Shown: piece after piece, positions 9,122-17,240 of the stretch
How the letters are laid out: each line of letters begins with the position of its first letter
How positions within the stretch are numbered: the stretch's first letter is position 1
Origin: Burkholderiales bacterium
GTDB taxonomy: Bacteria; Pseudomonadota; Gammaproteobacteria; Burkholderiales; Burkholderiaceae_C
NCBI GenBank assembly: GCA_026400275.1
Contig: JAPLPK010000029.1
Span: forward strand, 1-58,800
Direction: 5' to 3'
DNA: 58,800 nucleotides
The notes under the pieces: model-generated
What the model saw: the letters and a program-made list of their open reading frames with translations, nothing else
The model's database searches: none
Told to the model about the DNA's origin: nothing
Translations under genes and position numbers: made by a program

Positions 9122-9174
9122 GCTGCTATCGAAAGAGTAGCTGCTTGCGCAGGTAATACCTACGCCACAAGCAG
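9122..9174 (+). repeat. Dispersed repeat copy between DUF3460 gene and scpA
   Basis: GCTATCGAAAGAGTAGCTG, CTTGCGCAGGTAATACC, TACGCCACAAGCAG. Head and core agree with the family; the right arm is diverged (TACGCCAC for TGCGCTAG). Confidence 0.75.
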
Positions 9175-9183
9175 TTTTTCTAT

Positions 9184-9387
9184 TTAGCTATTGGTTTGGT
9201 AGACGTAGGGCTTTTGCTCAACGCGGCCGGCGCGGAATTCGGCCTGGGCGTCACGGTCCACTTTTTTGTCCCACAACAGGGCACGGCCTGCGAGCTGCTG
9301 GGCTTCCAGCTGGGGTTTTTGCGATTTGAGTTGGTCGATGAAGGCCGTGGTTTCGGACGTGTAGTCGGCGCGGCGGAAGAAGGGCAT
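9184..9387 (-). CDS. DUF3460 family protein
   Basis: A 67-residue small soluble protein of a family confined to Betaproteobacteria, function unknown. It opens MPFFRRADYTSETTAFIDQL, and the body LWDKKVDRDAQAEFRAGRVE is typical. It is usually next to scpA or panC, as here. The last codons and stop (ACC AAT AGC TAA on its own strand) run into the edge of the repeat copy downstream. A divergent lipoprotein gene starts 48 bp away. Confidence 0.85.
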   Translation of the reverse strand: MPFFRRADYTSETTAFIDQLKSQKPQLEAQQLAGRALLWDKKVDRDAQAEFRAGRVEQKPYVYQTNS

Positions 9388-9434
9388 AAACTAAACCTCA
9401 GTGTTGGCTCGGGCATGCCGCAGAACGGGCATGT

Positions 9435-9965
9435 ATGGGTGTGATTTTACCGGGGGTATGTGTGGTGCAAAGGATTCGTCAAATGGCGTTGTTGGCGGCA
9501 GTGTGGGCGTCGGCGGTGGGCTTGCTGGGCTGCGATGCGCAGCGCATCGACCAACTCGAAGAAGGCGTGGCCACTGAGGCCGATGTGCGCGCCCAGTTCG
9601 GTACGCCCGAGAACATCTGGGACGCACCCGGTGGCGCCCGCATCTTTGAATACAACCGCCAGCCCGCCGGCCACCGCAACTACATGGTCACCATAGGCCC
9701 GGACGGCAAGATGGCCGCGCTGCGCCAGGTGTTGACGCCAGAAAACTTCGCCAAGGTGCAGCCCGGCATGGCCATGGAACAGGTGCGCCGCATGCTGGGC
9801 AAGCCCATGAAGATCACGCCCTTTGTGCTCAAGCATGAGACCGAATACGACTGGCGCTACCTGCTGCCGCCCAACCAGTCCATGGTGTTCACCGTGGTGT
9901 TTGACCCGGACATGCGGGTGCTGCGCACCTTGTCCGTCACCGACCCGGACACCGAGCGGCGCTAG
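9435..9965 (+). CDS. BamE/SmpA-like outer-membrane lipoprotein
   Basis: A 176-residue (or 167-residue) lipoprotein. Arg residues, then MALLAAVWASAVGLLGC form a signal peptide with lipobox GLLGC; the Cys is about residue 33. Two BamE-like repeats follow: EEGVATEADVRAQFGTPENI with FEYNRQPAG, then VQPGMAMEQVRRMLGKP with YDWRYLLPP. BamE supports beta-barrel assembly; this double-repeat form is a paralogue and its client is unknown. A GTG at 9462 with GGGGG about 6 bp upstream is an equally good start. It is convergent with the SulP gene with 1 bp between stops. Confidence 0.8.
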   Translation: MGVILPGVCVVQRIRQMALLAAVWASAVGLLGCDAQRIDQLEEGVATEADVRAQFGTPENIWDAPGGARIFEYNRQPAGHRNYMVTIGPDGKMAALRQVLTPENFAKVQPGMAMEQVRRMLGKPMKITPFVLKHETEYDWRYLLPPNQSMVFTVVFDPDMRVLRTLSVTDPDTERR

Positions 9966-9966
9966 C

Positions 9967-11619
9967 TTAGTAGCGCGTGGCCGGCGCCGGCTGGAAGCCG
10001 TTCAGCCGCGCCGCAAAGCCAGAGCGCTCCATCAGCCCGCGCGGCTGCGGGTTCACATGGCGGATGTGCAGCTGGCCACCGTGCTGTAGCACCACCTTGA
10101 ACAGCTGCTCCAGCGCGTCCAGGCCGGTCGCGTCGAGCGAGATGAGCTGCGATGCGTCCAGCTCCACCCGCACGCCGCCAATGTGGCTTTCCACCGCCTG
10201 CACGATGGGGTCGATCTTGGCCACCGCGCCAAAGAACAACGCGCCGTAGAGTTTGAAAGCCAGCACGCCTGTGCGCGTGGGCTGGGGCGCCACGCGAAAC
10301 AGCGAACTCATCCTGCGTATGAACAGAATGCAGGCCAGCACCATGCCCACTTCCACGGCCACGGTCAAATCAAACACCACGGTCAAAAAGAAGGTGCCCA
10401 GCAACAGCGTGCGGTAGTGGCTGCTGAAGTTGCGCAGCCGCACAAACTCATGCCATTCGCCCATGTTCCAGGCCACGAACAGCAAAATGCCCGCCAGCAC
10501 CGCCAACGGGATGTACAGGGCCAGCGGCCCGGCTACCAGCACCACCGCCGCCAACACCAGGGCGTGCACCATGCCCGCAATGGGCGAGGTAGCACCGGAG
10601 CGGATATTCGTCACCGTGCGCGCAATCGTGCCGGTGGCTGGCATGCCGCCGAAGAATGCCACGACGAAGTTGGCGATGCCTTGCGCCATCAGCTCCTGGT
10701 TGGGGTCGTGCTTCACGTGGTGCGGATCGGTGGCCAGTTGGTCGGCCACGCGGGCGCACAGCAGCGATTCGATGGCGCCCAGCAGTGCGATGGTGATGGT
10801 GGGCGTCACCAGCAGGCGCACCGTGGCCCAGCTGAAGTCGGGCAGCGCAAACGCCGGCAGGCCGCCGGGAATCTGGCCAAACCGGCTGCCCAGCGTTTCC
10901 ACCGGCAGGTCCAGGCCCCAGGCCAGCAGCGACAGGCTGACCAGCGCCACGATGGGCCCCGGCACACGTGCAAAGGTGCGCACCGTGCGCCCCTCCAGCA
11001 GGCGCACCACTGGCGAGCCCTGCATGAATATGCGCGGCCAGACCACCAGGCCCAGGATGCACAGCGCGCCTAGCGCCAGCGCATAGGGGTTGGTGCTGTC
11101 CAGGTGAGCGGCAATGGTCTTGATCTGCGAGAAGAAGTCGCCCGGCATCTTGGCAATGTCCAGCCCCAGCAAGTCTTTCAGCTGCGACAGTGCAATCAGC
11201 ACTGCAATCCCGTTGGTGAAGCCGATAACGATGCTCACCGGCACATAGCGCACCAGCGTGCCCAGCTTGAACAGACCCAGCCCAAACAGCAGCACGCCCG
11301 CGCAGGCGGTGGAGATCAGCAGGTTGGCGACGCCGTAGCGCTCAACAATGCCGTAGACGATGACGATGAAGGCCCCCGCTGGCCCGCCAATCTGCACCGT
11401 GGTGCCGCCAAGCGCCGAGATGATGAAGCCGGCGATGATGGCCGTCCACAGCCCCGCCAGGGGGGACAGCCCGCTGGCAATCGCAAACGCCATGGCCAGC
11501 GGCAGGGCCACGATGCCCACCGTGACGCCCGAGCCCACGTCCTTGGCGAAACGCTCCCCGCTATAGCCCCGCAACGCGTCCCACAGACGCGGGCGGAAGC
11601 GGGCAAGCGGAGAGGCCAT
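9967..11619 (-). CDS. SulP family anion permease with STAS domain
   Basis: A 550-residue SLC26/SulP transporter. The membrane part carries the family motifs GIVALPLAMAFAIASGLSP (about 35-53), GGPAGAFIVIVYGI and GGMPATGTIARTVTNIRSG. A C-terminal STAS domain follows (about 440-540, VRVELDASQLISLDATGLDAL). Substrates of the family include sulfate, bicarbonate and dicarboxylates, and the sequence does not decide between them. The start is 12 bp after the metG stop on the same strand, so it may be read through from metG. Confidence 0.92.
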   Translation of the reverse strand: MASPLARFRPRLWDALRGYSGERFAKDVGSGVTVGIVALPLAMAFAIASGLSPLAGLWTAIIAGFIISALGGTTVQIGGPAGAFIVIVYGIVERYGVANLLISTACAGVLLFGLGLFKLGTLVRYVPVSIVIGFTNGIAVLIALSQLKDLLGLDIAKMPGDFFSQIKTIAAHLDSTNPYALALGALCILGLVVWPRIFMQGSPVVRLLEGRTVRTFARVPGPIVALVSLSLLAWGLDLPVETLGSRFGQIPGGLPAFALPDFSWATVRLLVTPTITIALLGAIESLLCARVADQLATDPHHVKHDPNQELMAQGIANFVVAFFGGMPATGTIARTVTNIRSGATSPIAGMVHALVLAAVVLVAGPLALYIPLAVLAGILLFVAWNMGEWHEFVRLRNFSSHYRTLLLGTFFLTVVFDLTVAVEVGMVLACILFIRRMSSLFRVAPQPTRTGVLAFKLYGALFFGAVAKIDPIVQAVESHIGGVRVELDASQLISLDATGLDALEQLFKVVLQHGGQLHIRHVNPQPRGLMERSGFAARLNGFQPAPATRY

Positions 11620-11631
11620 GGTGTGCGGCGG

Positions 11632-13317
11632 TTAGCCGATGCGCATACCGGGTTGCGCTCCGGGGAAGGGTTCTAGCACATAGACGCCGGGCTGGGCTTT
11701 TTCATCGGCATGGCTGGCGGCCAACACCATGCCTTCGCTGATGCCGAACTTCATCTTGCGCGGCGCCAGGTTGGCCACCAGCACGGTGAGCTTGCCGACC
11801 AGTTGGTCCGGCGTGTAGTGGGCGGCGATGCCACTGAACACATTGCGCATGCGGCCTTCGCCAGCGTCCAGGGTCAGGCGCAGCAGCTTGGTGGAGCCTT
11901 CGACCGGTTCGCAATTTACGATCTTGGCAATGCGCAAGTCCACCTTGGCGAAGTCGTCGATGGTGATCACTGGCGCAATTTCCTCGCCGCCCGGTACTAC
12001 AGTTTCTGTAGCTGCTTGCGCAGATTCTGCCTGCGCTGGAGGCTCAAAGAGTGCATCCAATTGTTTGATGTCCACGCGCTGCATCAGGTGCTTGTAGTCG
12101 CCAATGGTGTGGCCGGCGCCCAGCTGCGTGTCTGCGTCGGCAAAGCCCAGCGGCGCCACGTTCAGGAAGGCTTCGACCTGGGCGGCCAGCGCCGGCAGCA
12201 CGGGTTTCAGGTAGATGGTCAGCAGGCGGAAGGCTTCGATGCAGGTGCTGCAGACGTCTTGCAGGCGGGCGTCCATGCCTTCCTGCTTGGCCAGTTCCCA
12301 GGGCTTGTTGGCGTCCACATAGGAGTTCACGCGGTCGGTCAGCAGCATGGTTTCGCGCAGTGCCTTGGCGTATTCGCGCTGTTCGTACATGCTTGCGATG
12401 CTCTCTTTTTGAGAGCTGATGGCGCTTATCAATGCTGCGCCATCGGCCGAAATGGTGCCCAGCTTGCCGCCGAAGCGTTTGGTCAGGAAACCTGCCGCAC
12501 GCGACGCGATGTTCACGTACTTGCCGATCAAATCGCTGTTCACGCGGGCCATGAAGTCGTCGGCGTTGAAGTCGATGTCTTCGTTGCGGGCCGACAGCTT
12601 GGCTGCAATGTAGTAGCGCAGCCATTCGGGGTTCATGCCCAGGCCCAGGTACTTCAGCGGGTCCAGGCCGGTGCCACGGCTCTTGCTCATCTTCTCGCCG
12701 TTGTTGACCGTGAGGAAGCCGTGCACGAACACCGAGTCCGGCGTCTTGCGGCCGCTGAACTTCAGCATGGCGGGCCAGAACAGGGTGTGGAAGGTGACGA
12801 TGTCCTTGCCGATGAAGTGGTACTGCTCCAGGTCGGGGTTGGCCATATAGGCGTCATAGCTCTCGCCGCGCTTGTCCAGCAGGTTCTTCAGGCTGGCCAG
12901 GTAGCCCACAGGCGCGTCCAGCCACACATAGAAGTATTTGCCCGGCGAGTCCGGGATTTCGATGCCGAAGTAGGGCGCGTCGCGGCTGATGTCCCAGTCG
13001 CCCAGGCCTTCGCTGGTCGTGCCGTCGGGGTTGGTGCGCACGGTGAACCATTCCTTGACCTTGTTCGCCACTTCGGGCTGCAGGCGGCCGTCTTGGGTCC
13101 AGCTTTCCAGAAACGCCACGCAGCGCGGGTCGGAGAGTTGGAAGAACAAGTGTTCCGAGCTTTTCAGCTCGGGCGTGGCGCCAGACAGGGCCGAGTACGG
13201 GTTGATCAAATCGGTGGGCGCGTAGACCGAGCCGCAGACTTCGCAGTTATCGCCGTACTGGTCTTTGGCGTGGCACTTGGGGCACTCGCCTTTGATGAAG
13301 CGGTCGGGTAGGAACAT
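11632..13317 (-). CDS. metG: MetRS C-terminal fragment downstream of the TAA
   Basis: 561 residues from ATG at 13317 ([20 protein letters not shown]). GAGAAG lies about 4 bp before this ATG and could serve as a ribosome site for restart. The fragment holds the zinc knuckles, KMSKS, the anticodon domain and the tRNA-binding domain. The linker near its residues 432-447 ([14 protein letters not shown]) is encoded by a repeat copy. Whether it is made as a separate chain is unknown. Confidence 0.5.
   Translation of the reverse strand: MFLPDRFIKGECPKCHAKDQYGDNCEVCGSVYAPTDLINPYSALSGATPELKSSEHLFFQLSDPRCVAFLESWTQDGRLQPEVANKVKEWFTVRTNPDGTTSEGLGDWDISRDAPYFGIEIPDSPGKYFYVWLDAPVGYLASLKNLLDKRGESYDAYMANPDLEQYHFIGKDIVTFHTLFWPAMLKFSGRKTPDSVFVHGFLTVNNGEKMSKSRGTGLDPLKYLGLGMNPEWLRYYIAAKLSARNEDIDFNADDFMARVNSDLIGKYVNIASRAAGFLTKRFGGKLGTISADGAALISAISSQKESIASMYEQREYAKALRETMLLTDRVNSYVDANKPWELAKQEGMDARLQDVCSTCIEAFRLLTIYLKPVLPALAAQVEAFLNVAPLGFADADTQLGAGHTIGDYKHLMQRVDIKQLDALFEPPAQAESAQAATETVVPGGEEIAPVITIDDFAKVDLRIAKIVNCEPVEGSTKLLRLTLDAGEGRMRNVFSGIAAHYTPDQLVGKLTVLVANLAPRKMKFGISEGMVLAASHADEKAQPGVYVLEPFPGAQPGMRIG
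11995..12046 (+). repeat. Dispersed repeat copy inside metG (domain linker)
   Basis: GTACTACAGTTTCTGTAGCT, GCTTGCGCAGATTCTGCC, TGCGCTGGAGGCTC: the TAGCTGCTTGCGCAG core and TGCGCTNGAGGC arm match the family. It lies antisense to metG in the Ala/Gln-rich linker before the C-terminal tRNA-binding domain. Confidence 0.7.
12399..12448 (+). repeat. Probable diverged repeat copy inside metG
   Basis: TGCTCTCTTTTTGAGAGCTG, ATGGCGCTTATCAATGC, TGCGCCATCGGCC. The TTTTGA-AGCTG head and the paired GCGC half-sites fit; overall similarity is weaker than for other copies. It encodes metG residues [17 protein letters not shown]. Confidence 0.45.
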
Positions 13318-13341
13318 GTTCTTCTCGGGGTCGAAGAACTG

Positions 13342-13710
13342 TTAGATCACCTTGCTGGAGATCAGGCCGGCTGCCTTCAGGTCGCGGTAGATTTGCTGCG
13401 CCAGGGCGTGGTTTTCCGGCGCGTCGGTGCTGTGCCAGTTGTCGAAGGCGATGTGGAAACCGTCCAGATACGGTTTGCGGCCGGCGGCGATGTTGGCCAC
13501 GAACTGCTGGGGCGTGATGCCGGCTTTTTCGGCGGCAATCATGATGGGCGCGCCATGGGTGTCGTCGGCGCCGACGAAGTTCACTGCGTTACCCTGCATG
13601 CGTTGGAACCGTACCCAGATGTCGGCCTGGATGTATTCCATGATGTGGCCGATGTGGAAGTTGCCGTTGGCGTAGGGCAGGGCGGTGGTGACGAAGAGTT
13701 GGCGTGGCAT
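13342..13710 (-). CDS. metG: MetRS N-terminal fragment upstream of the TAA
   Basis: 122 residues: start of the catalytic Rossmann fold with [17 protein letters not shown] and the conserved [19 protein letters not shown]. It stops within the first half of the active-site domain and could not charge tRNA alone. Confidence 0.6.
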   Translation of the reverse strand: MPRQLFVTTALPYANGNFHIGHIMEYIQADIWVRFQRMQGNAVNFVGADDTHGAPIMIAAEKAGITPQQFVANIAAGRKPYLDGFHIAFDNWHSTDAPENHALAQQIYRDLKAAGLISSKVI

Positions 13711-13795
13711 GGACAGACGGGCTTTCAGAACAGCCTTTGATTTTAGTCGGGGGCTATCGCTTCGGGGTGTGCCGTTGCCAGAGGGCCTTGTTGGT

Positions 13796-15052
13796 TCAGC
13801 GGAATGCGTGTTTGCGCCGCTCGACCCGGGGCGTGGCGGGGTCGGCCTGGGGATCGGTCCAGCCGAAGAATTTGCAGATTTCGGCGCGTTGCCGCTGCGC
13901 GTCGGCATAGCCCAGGGCCATCAGCTCGCGGGTGAAGTTGGACTCGAACAGCAGATAGCTGGCCAGGGCCGAGCCCTTGGCGTCGTCGGATTGCGAGCGC
14001 ATGCCCAGGCCGCCCAGCATGGTGCGTATGGAGTGGGGCAGGTCTTGCACATGGCGCGCGGCGATTTCGTCTATGCGCTGCGACGGGGCAATCAGCAGCA
14101 GCTCCACCGGGCGCAGGGCGCTGTTGTGGCGCAGCTCGGCGGGTATCAGCGACAGGGTGTGGTTGATGCGCCGCACCCGCTCCACGTCCACCGCCAGCGC
14201 GTCCAGGAAGATATTCGCCAGCGCGTGGCCGGCGATTTGCGCCAGCGAGGGGTAGCTGTCATTGGGCTTTTTCGAGGCGTCTTCGCGCGGCTCGTGGATG
14301 CGGCCCGCGCCGATGACCAGCACACGCTCGGCCCCCAGGTGGATGGCCGCGCCCACCGGCGCCGACTGGCGCATGGAGCCGTCGCCAAAGTATTCGGTAT
14401 GGCCGTGGATCTGTAGCGGCTGGGCCGGAAACACAAAGGGAATGGCCGAGGAGGCCAGCAAATGGTTCAGCCGCAGGCGCCCGCGCACACCCTGGCGCTG
14501 CGAGCGCACCCAGGGTTTGAGGTCGGTTGTGCCCTGAAAGAAGGTCAGATGCTCGCCCGAGCTGTAGCTGGACGCGGTGACGGCCAGCGCCCGCACATGG
14601 CCCTGGCGCATCAGGCGCGGCAGGCGCTCCAGTGGCACCAGGTGCTTCAGCAGGTCGTGCAGGGGACTGTTGTCCAGCAGCGAGCGCGGGTGCACCTTGC
14701 GCCACTTGGCCAGCATCCAGCCCACCGACAGCAGGGTCAGCCAGCGCGCGCCGCTGCGCATCACGCCGATGGCGTCGGTACGGTAGACCTGGTCGGCGCT
14801 GAAGTTCTTCCAGATGCCCACCATCTGGCGCACGATGCTGTCAAAGTCGTCGGCGCCACAGGCCAGCGCGGCGGCATTGATGGCACCCGCCGAGGTGCCG
14901 GTGATGATGGGAAACGGGTTGCCCTGGTCGCCCGCGCCGCAGGCCAGGCGCAGGTCGGCAATGGCCTCCAGCACGCCCACCTGGTAGGCCGCGCGGGCAC
15001 CGCCGCCGGTCAGCAACAGACCCGCGGGGGGGAGGGGGGGCGTGGAGGACAT
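13796..15052 (-). CDS. Patatin-like phospholipase
   Basis: A 418-residue patatin-family acyl hydrolase. It has the glycine-rich oxyanion loop [20 protein letters not shown] (about 11-30), the nucleophile elbow GTSAG (serine in [15 protein letters not shown]) and the catalytic Asp in [13 protein letters not shown], the DG-S variant. No signal peptide is seen. I chose ATG at 15052 (MSSTPPLPP). An in-frame codon at 15088 lies inside the long direct repeat that starts at 15055, so it is unlikely to be the true start. Substrate unknown. metG and this gene are on the same strand, 85 bp apart. Confidence 0.88.
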   Translation of the reverse strand: MSSTPPLPPAGLLLTGGGARAAYQVGVLEAIADLRLACGAGDQGNPFPIITGTSAGAINAAALACGADDFDSIVRQMVGIWKNFSADQVYRTDAIGVMRSGARWLTLLSVGWMLAKWRKVHPRSLLDNSPLHDLLKHLVPLERLPRLMRQGHVRALAVTASSYSSGEHLTFFQGTTDLKPWVRSQRQGVRGRLRLNHLLASSAIPFVFPAQPLQIHGHTEYFGDGSMRQSAPVGAAIHLGAERVLVIGAGRIHEPREDASKKPNDSYPSLAQIAGHALANIFLDALAVDVERVRRINHTLSLIPAELRHNSALRPVELLLIAPSQRIDEIAARHVQDLPHSIRTMLGGLGMRSQSDDAKGSALASYLLFESNFTRELMALGYADAQRQRAEICKFFGWTDPQADPATPRVERRKHAFR

Positions 15053-15054
15053 GG

Positions 15055-15180
15055 CTGCATTGGACGGTGCCGCGCAGGCCGCCGTCAATCAGGGTTTATG
15101 GGGCTGGCGCACACGCGTTGCATGCTATTGAATGTGTAGCTGCTTGCGCAGGCGATATATGCGCTGGCGGCTCTTTTTGC
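15055..15180 (+). repeat. Long direct repeat, copy 1 (carries a dispersed repeat unit at its right end)
   Basis: Starts CTGCAT-GGACGGTGCCG, includes CGCCGTCAATCAGGGTTTAT and GCGTTGCATGCTATTGAAT, and ends with the dispersed unit TAGCTGCTTGCGCAGG ... GCGCTGGCGGC. Copy 2 at 17114-17240 aligns over its whole length with about 85% identity by eye, in the same orientation. The left 65 bp are not part of the other repeat copies in the window. The mocR stop codon lies just past its right edge. Confidence 0.85.
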
Positions 15181-15181
15181 T

Positions 15182-16627
15182 TTATTTTTGGCCACGGCTG
15201 CGTAGTTGTTCCAGGGTTTTTTCCAGCCAGGCCAGCATGCCGGGGTCCTTGCTGGTGGCGATGTTTATGCCCATCCAGGTGCTAGGTGTTTGCCGCAGCG
15301 AGAACAGCGCGCCCGGACGCAGCAGGTAGCCCGCGTCCAGCCCCAAGGCGGCCAGATGGTTGGTGTCCACCCCGGTGTCGAACCAGCCCAGAAAGCCGGC
15401 CTGCGGCTGGCAAAAAGCCTGTAGTCCCAGGTCTTGCATGCGCTTGAAGGCGGGCTCGCGCAGGCTGTCCAGAGCTGCGTGCACCCGCTGGCAGTGCTTG
15501 CGGTAGCTGCCCTCGGTCAGCGCCTTGTAGACGATGCGTTCGTTGATCTCGGGGGTTGTCAGGGCGGTCAACAGCTTGTGCGTGGTCAAGGTGTCCACCA
15601 GCTCGGCCGGGCCGGCCAGATAGCCCACGCGGATGTTGGGCGCGAGCATTTTGGAGTAGCTGTTCACATACACCACGCGGCGCAGCTGGTCCAGGCTGGC
15701 CAAGCGCGTCACGGCCATGCCCTGGGGCAGGAAGTCGGAATAAATATCGTCTTCGATGACCAGGATGTCGTGGGCCTCGGCCAGCCGCAGAATCTGGTAG
15801 GCCGTGGCCGCATTCAGCAGGGTGCCGGTGGGGTTGTGCAGCACCGGGTTGAGGAACATCAGCTTGGGCTTGTGCTTCTCGACCAGCGCGGTGAGGGCCT
15901 GTACGTCGAGTCCTTGCGGGGTGTAGGGCACGCCCACCACCTCCACGCCTTGCAGCCACAGCAGCGGATTGCACCAGCCTGGCTCACCCACCAGTACGGT
16001 ATCGCCAGGGCGCAGCAGCATGCGAAAAATCAGGTCGATGGCCTGGGCCGCGCCGTTGGTGGTGAGTATTTGCGCCGGATGGGCCTGGATCTCGCGCTCG
16101 GCCAGCGTGCGCTGGATTTGCGTGCGTAGCGGGGCGTAGCCCTGTGCCGAAGCCCCTTGCGCCAACTGCTGGCTGGTGCTGTGGTTGGCCATCGCCCGCA
16201 GGCCCATTTTGAGCAGGTCGCCACCGCACATATCGGGCGGCAGATAGCCCGAGCCCGGCGACAGGTGCGCCGGAATGCCACTGGTCATGTTGCGCACCAT
16301 CCAACCCATGTTGATGGCCTGCTGCGGTTTGGCGAGGGCAGGGGCCGACTTGGCGCGTGTGCTGGGCGGCGGCGCGGCTTCGCGTACAAAAAATCCCGCC
16401 CCGCGCCGCGCCAGCAGGTGCCCGCGCGCCACCAGCCGTTCGTAGGCCGCCACCACCGTAAAGCGCGACACCCCGCGCTCCTGCGCCAGCTCGCGCACCG
16501 AGGGCATGCGCATGCCAGGGCGAAACACCTGCTGCTGGATGCGCTGCTCGGCCCACTGCACCAGTTGGTCTACCAGGGTGGTCTGTGCTCCCAGGGTTGC
16601 GCTGAGATCGGTGGAGGATGTGGGCAT
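15182..16627 (-). CDS. MocR-type regulator: GntR winged helix fused to an aminotransferase-like domain
   Basis: 481 residues. The N-terminal GntR winged helix (about 10-80: MRMPSVRELAQERGVSRFTV, YERLVARGHL) is followed by a linker and a fold-type-I PLP domain (from about 115). The PLP lysine is likely in YVNSYSKMLAPNIRVGYL, with NPVLHNPTGT and VIEDDIYSDF also conserved. MocR proteins sense PLP or amines and regulate vitamin B6, GABA or transporter genes. The divergent DUF2917 gene and the ACTGTA-GGT repeats between them make local control likely. The stop TAA abuts the long direct repeat. Confidence 0.93.
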   Translation of the reverse strand: MPTSSTDLSATLGAQTTLVDQLVQWAEQRIQQQVFRPGMRMPSVRELAQERGVSRFTVVAAYERLVARGHLLARRGAGFFVREAAPPPSTRAKSAPALAKPQQAINMGWMVRNMTSGIPAHLSPGSGYLPPDMCGGDLLKMGLRAMANHSTSQQLAQGASAQGYAPLRTQIQRTLAEREIQAHPAQILTTNGAAQAIDLIFRMLLRPGDTVLVGEPGWCNPLLWLQGVEVVGVPYTPQGLDVQALTALVEKHKPKLMFLNPVLHNPTGTLLNAATAYQILRLAEAHDILVIEDDIYSDFLPQGMAVTRLASLDQLRRVVYVNSYSKMLAPNIRVGYLAGPAELVDTLTTHKLLTALTTPEINERIVYKALTEGSYRKHCQRVHAALDSLREPAFKRMQDLGLQAFCQPQAGFLGWFDTGVDTNHLAALGLDAGYLLRPGALFSLRQTPSTWMGINIATSKDPGMLAWLEKTLEQLRSRGQK

Positions 16628-16629
16628 GG

Positions 16630-16693
16630 ACTGTATTGGTGATTTGAGCAGGCCAGTGGCGGTGGTTATTCGGTGAACTGTACCGGTACTGTA
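16630..16693. promoter_or_regulatory. Three ACTGTAnnGGT direct repeats, probable MocR operator
   Basis: ACTGTATTGGT (16630), ACTGTACCGGT (16677) and ACTGTATAGGT (16688) share ACTGTA-two bases-GGT in the same orientation. The last two start 11 bp apart, about one helical turn, and overlap in the palindrome GTACCGGTAC. The set lies in the 135-bp gap between divergent mocR and the DUF2917 gene. MocR/GabR-type regulators are known to bind direct repeats. Confidence 0.55.
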
Positions 16694-16762
16694 TAGGTGT
16701 CAAGACTACAGTGAATGCCACTCCACTGCAAGCCGTGGTGGGTGATTTTTCAGGAGACGGCA

Positions 16763-17062
16763 ATGGTCAAAATTGAACACTTCGAACTGCGCACACCCGA
16801 CGTGGTGGGGCTGCGTTTGGCCGCAGGCATGGTGCTCCGTGTCAGCAGTGGTCGTTTGTGGTTGACGCAGGATGGCCACAGCGAAGACGTGTGGCTGCAA
16901 GCCCCCGCCAGTTGGACTGCGCCGCACGCGGTCAACGTGCGGCTGAGTGCCGAGCCGTCGGTGGACTTTCAGATTGCGCGGCCAGCGGCGGTGCGGCGTG
17001 TTCCGCGCATCCGCATGGCGCTGACGAGGCTGGACATCGCAGGTGCCATCGGCGCGGCCTGA
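16763..17062 (+). CDS. DUF2917 family protein
   Basis: A 99-residue small protein of the DUF2917 family: VVGLRLAAGMVLRVSSGRLWLTQDG with HSEDVWLQAPASW is the family core, a small beta-rich fold. Its function is unknown; it is often found beside regulators in Betaproteobacteria. ATG at 16763 has CAGGAGAC just upstream. It is divergent from mocR and shares its operator region; the pair lies between the two long direct repeats. Confidence 0.85.
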   Translation: MVKIEHFELRTPDVVGLRLAAGMVLRVSSGRLWLTQDGHSEDVWLQAPASWTAPHAVNVRLSAEPSVDFQIARPAAVRRVPRIRMALTRLDIAGAIGAA

Positions 17063-17113
17063 TGGCTGTGTAGGGGGGGGCACTGGGCGGGGTGGAGGTG
17101 GCGGGTGTTATGC

Positions 17114-17240
17114 CTGCATAGGACGGTGCCGTGTGCGCCGCCGTCAATCAGGGTTTATGGGCTGGCGTGCTTGCGTTGCATGCTATTGAATATATAGCTG
17201 CTTGCGCAGGTTGTATGTGCGCTGGCGGCCTTTTCTATTT
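17114..17240 (+). repeat. Long direct repeat, copy 2
   Basis: Same orientation and content as the copy at 15055: CTGCAT-GGACGGTGCCG, CGCCGTCAATCAGGGTTTAT, GCGTTGCATGCTATTGAAT, TAGCTGCTTGCGCAGG, GCGCTGGCGGCC. It differs by a few clustered substitutions and one base in the GGGG run. Its right edge contains the stop codon region of the NhaR-like regulator gene. Confidence 0.85.

Larger units (their letters stand above)
11632..13710 (-). pseudogene. metG: Methionyl-tRNA synthetase, reading frame interrupted by an in-frame TAA
   Basis: The gene encodes MetRS, which charges tRNA-Met; it is normally essential. It would have about 692 residues: Rossmann core with HIGH at residues 19-22, zinc-binding connective peptide (CPKC ... 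CEVC), KMSKS in [12 protein letters not shown], an anticodon-binding helical domain, and a C-terminal EMAP/Trbp111-like domain (VDLRIAKIV onward). Codon 123 is TAA (13344-13342) between KVI and QFFDPEKN, where relatives have Glu. The frame is the same on both sides, so one G-to-T change explains it. I cannot tell real mutation, readthrough, translation restart or sequencing error apart. The true start is [12 protein letters not shown] at 13710. Confidence 0.8.

Noticed and set aside
12399-12448. A frameshift in metG near the second repeat copy
   Set aside because: The translation stays in one frame with normal anticodon-domain sequence on both sides; only the TAA at 13342 breaks the gene.
11710-13311. 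A 533-codon open frame on the plus strand opposite metG
   Set aside because: It mirrors metG in a GC-rich third-position pattern, has no recognisable domain, and lies wholly antisense to well-conserved MetRS sequence.
15053-15088. Upstream start of the patatin gene at 15088
   Set aside because: Those 12 codons lie in the long direct repeat that also occurs at 17114, where no patatin exists.
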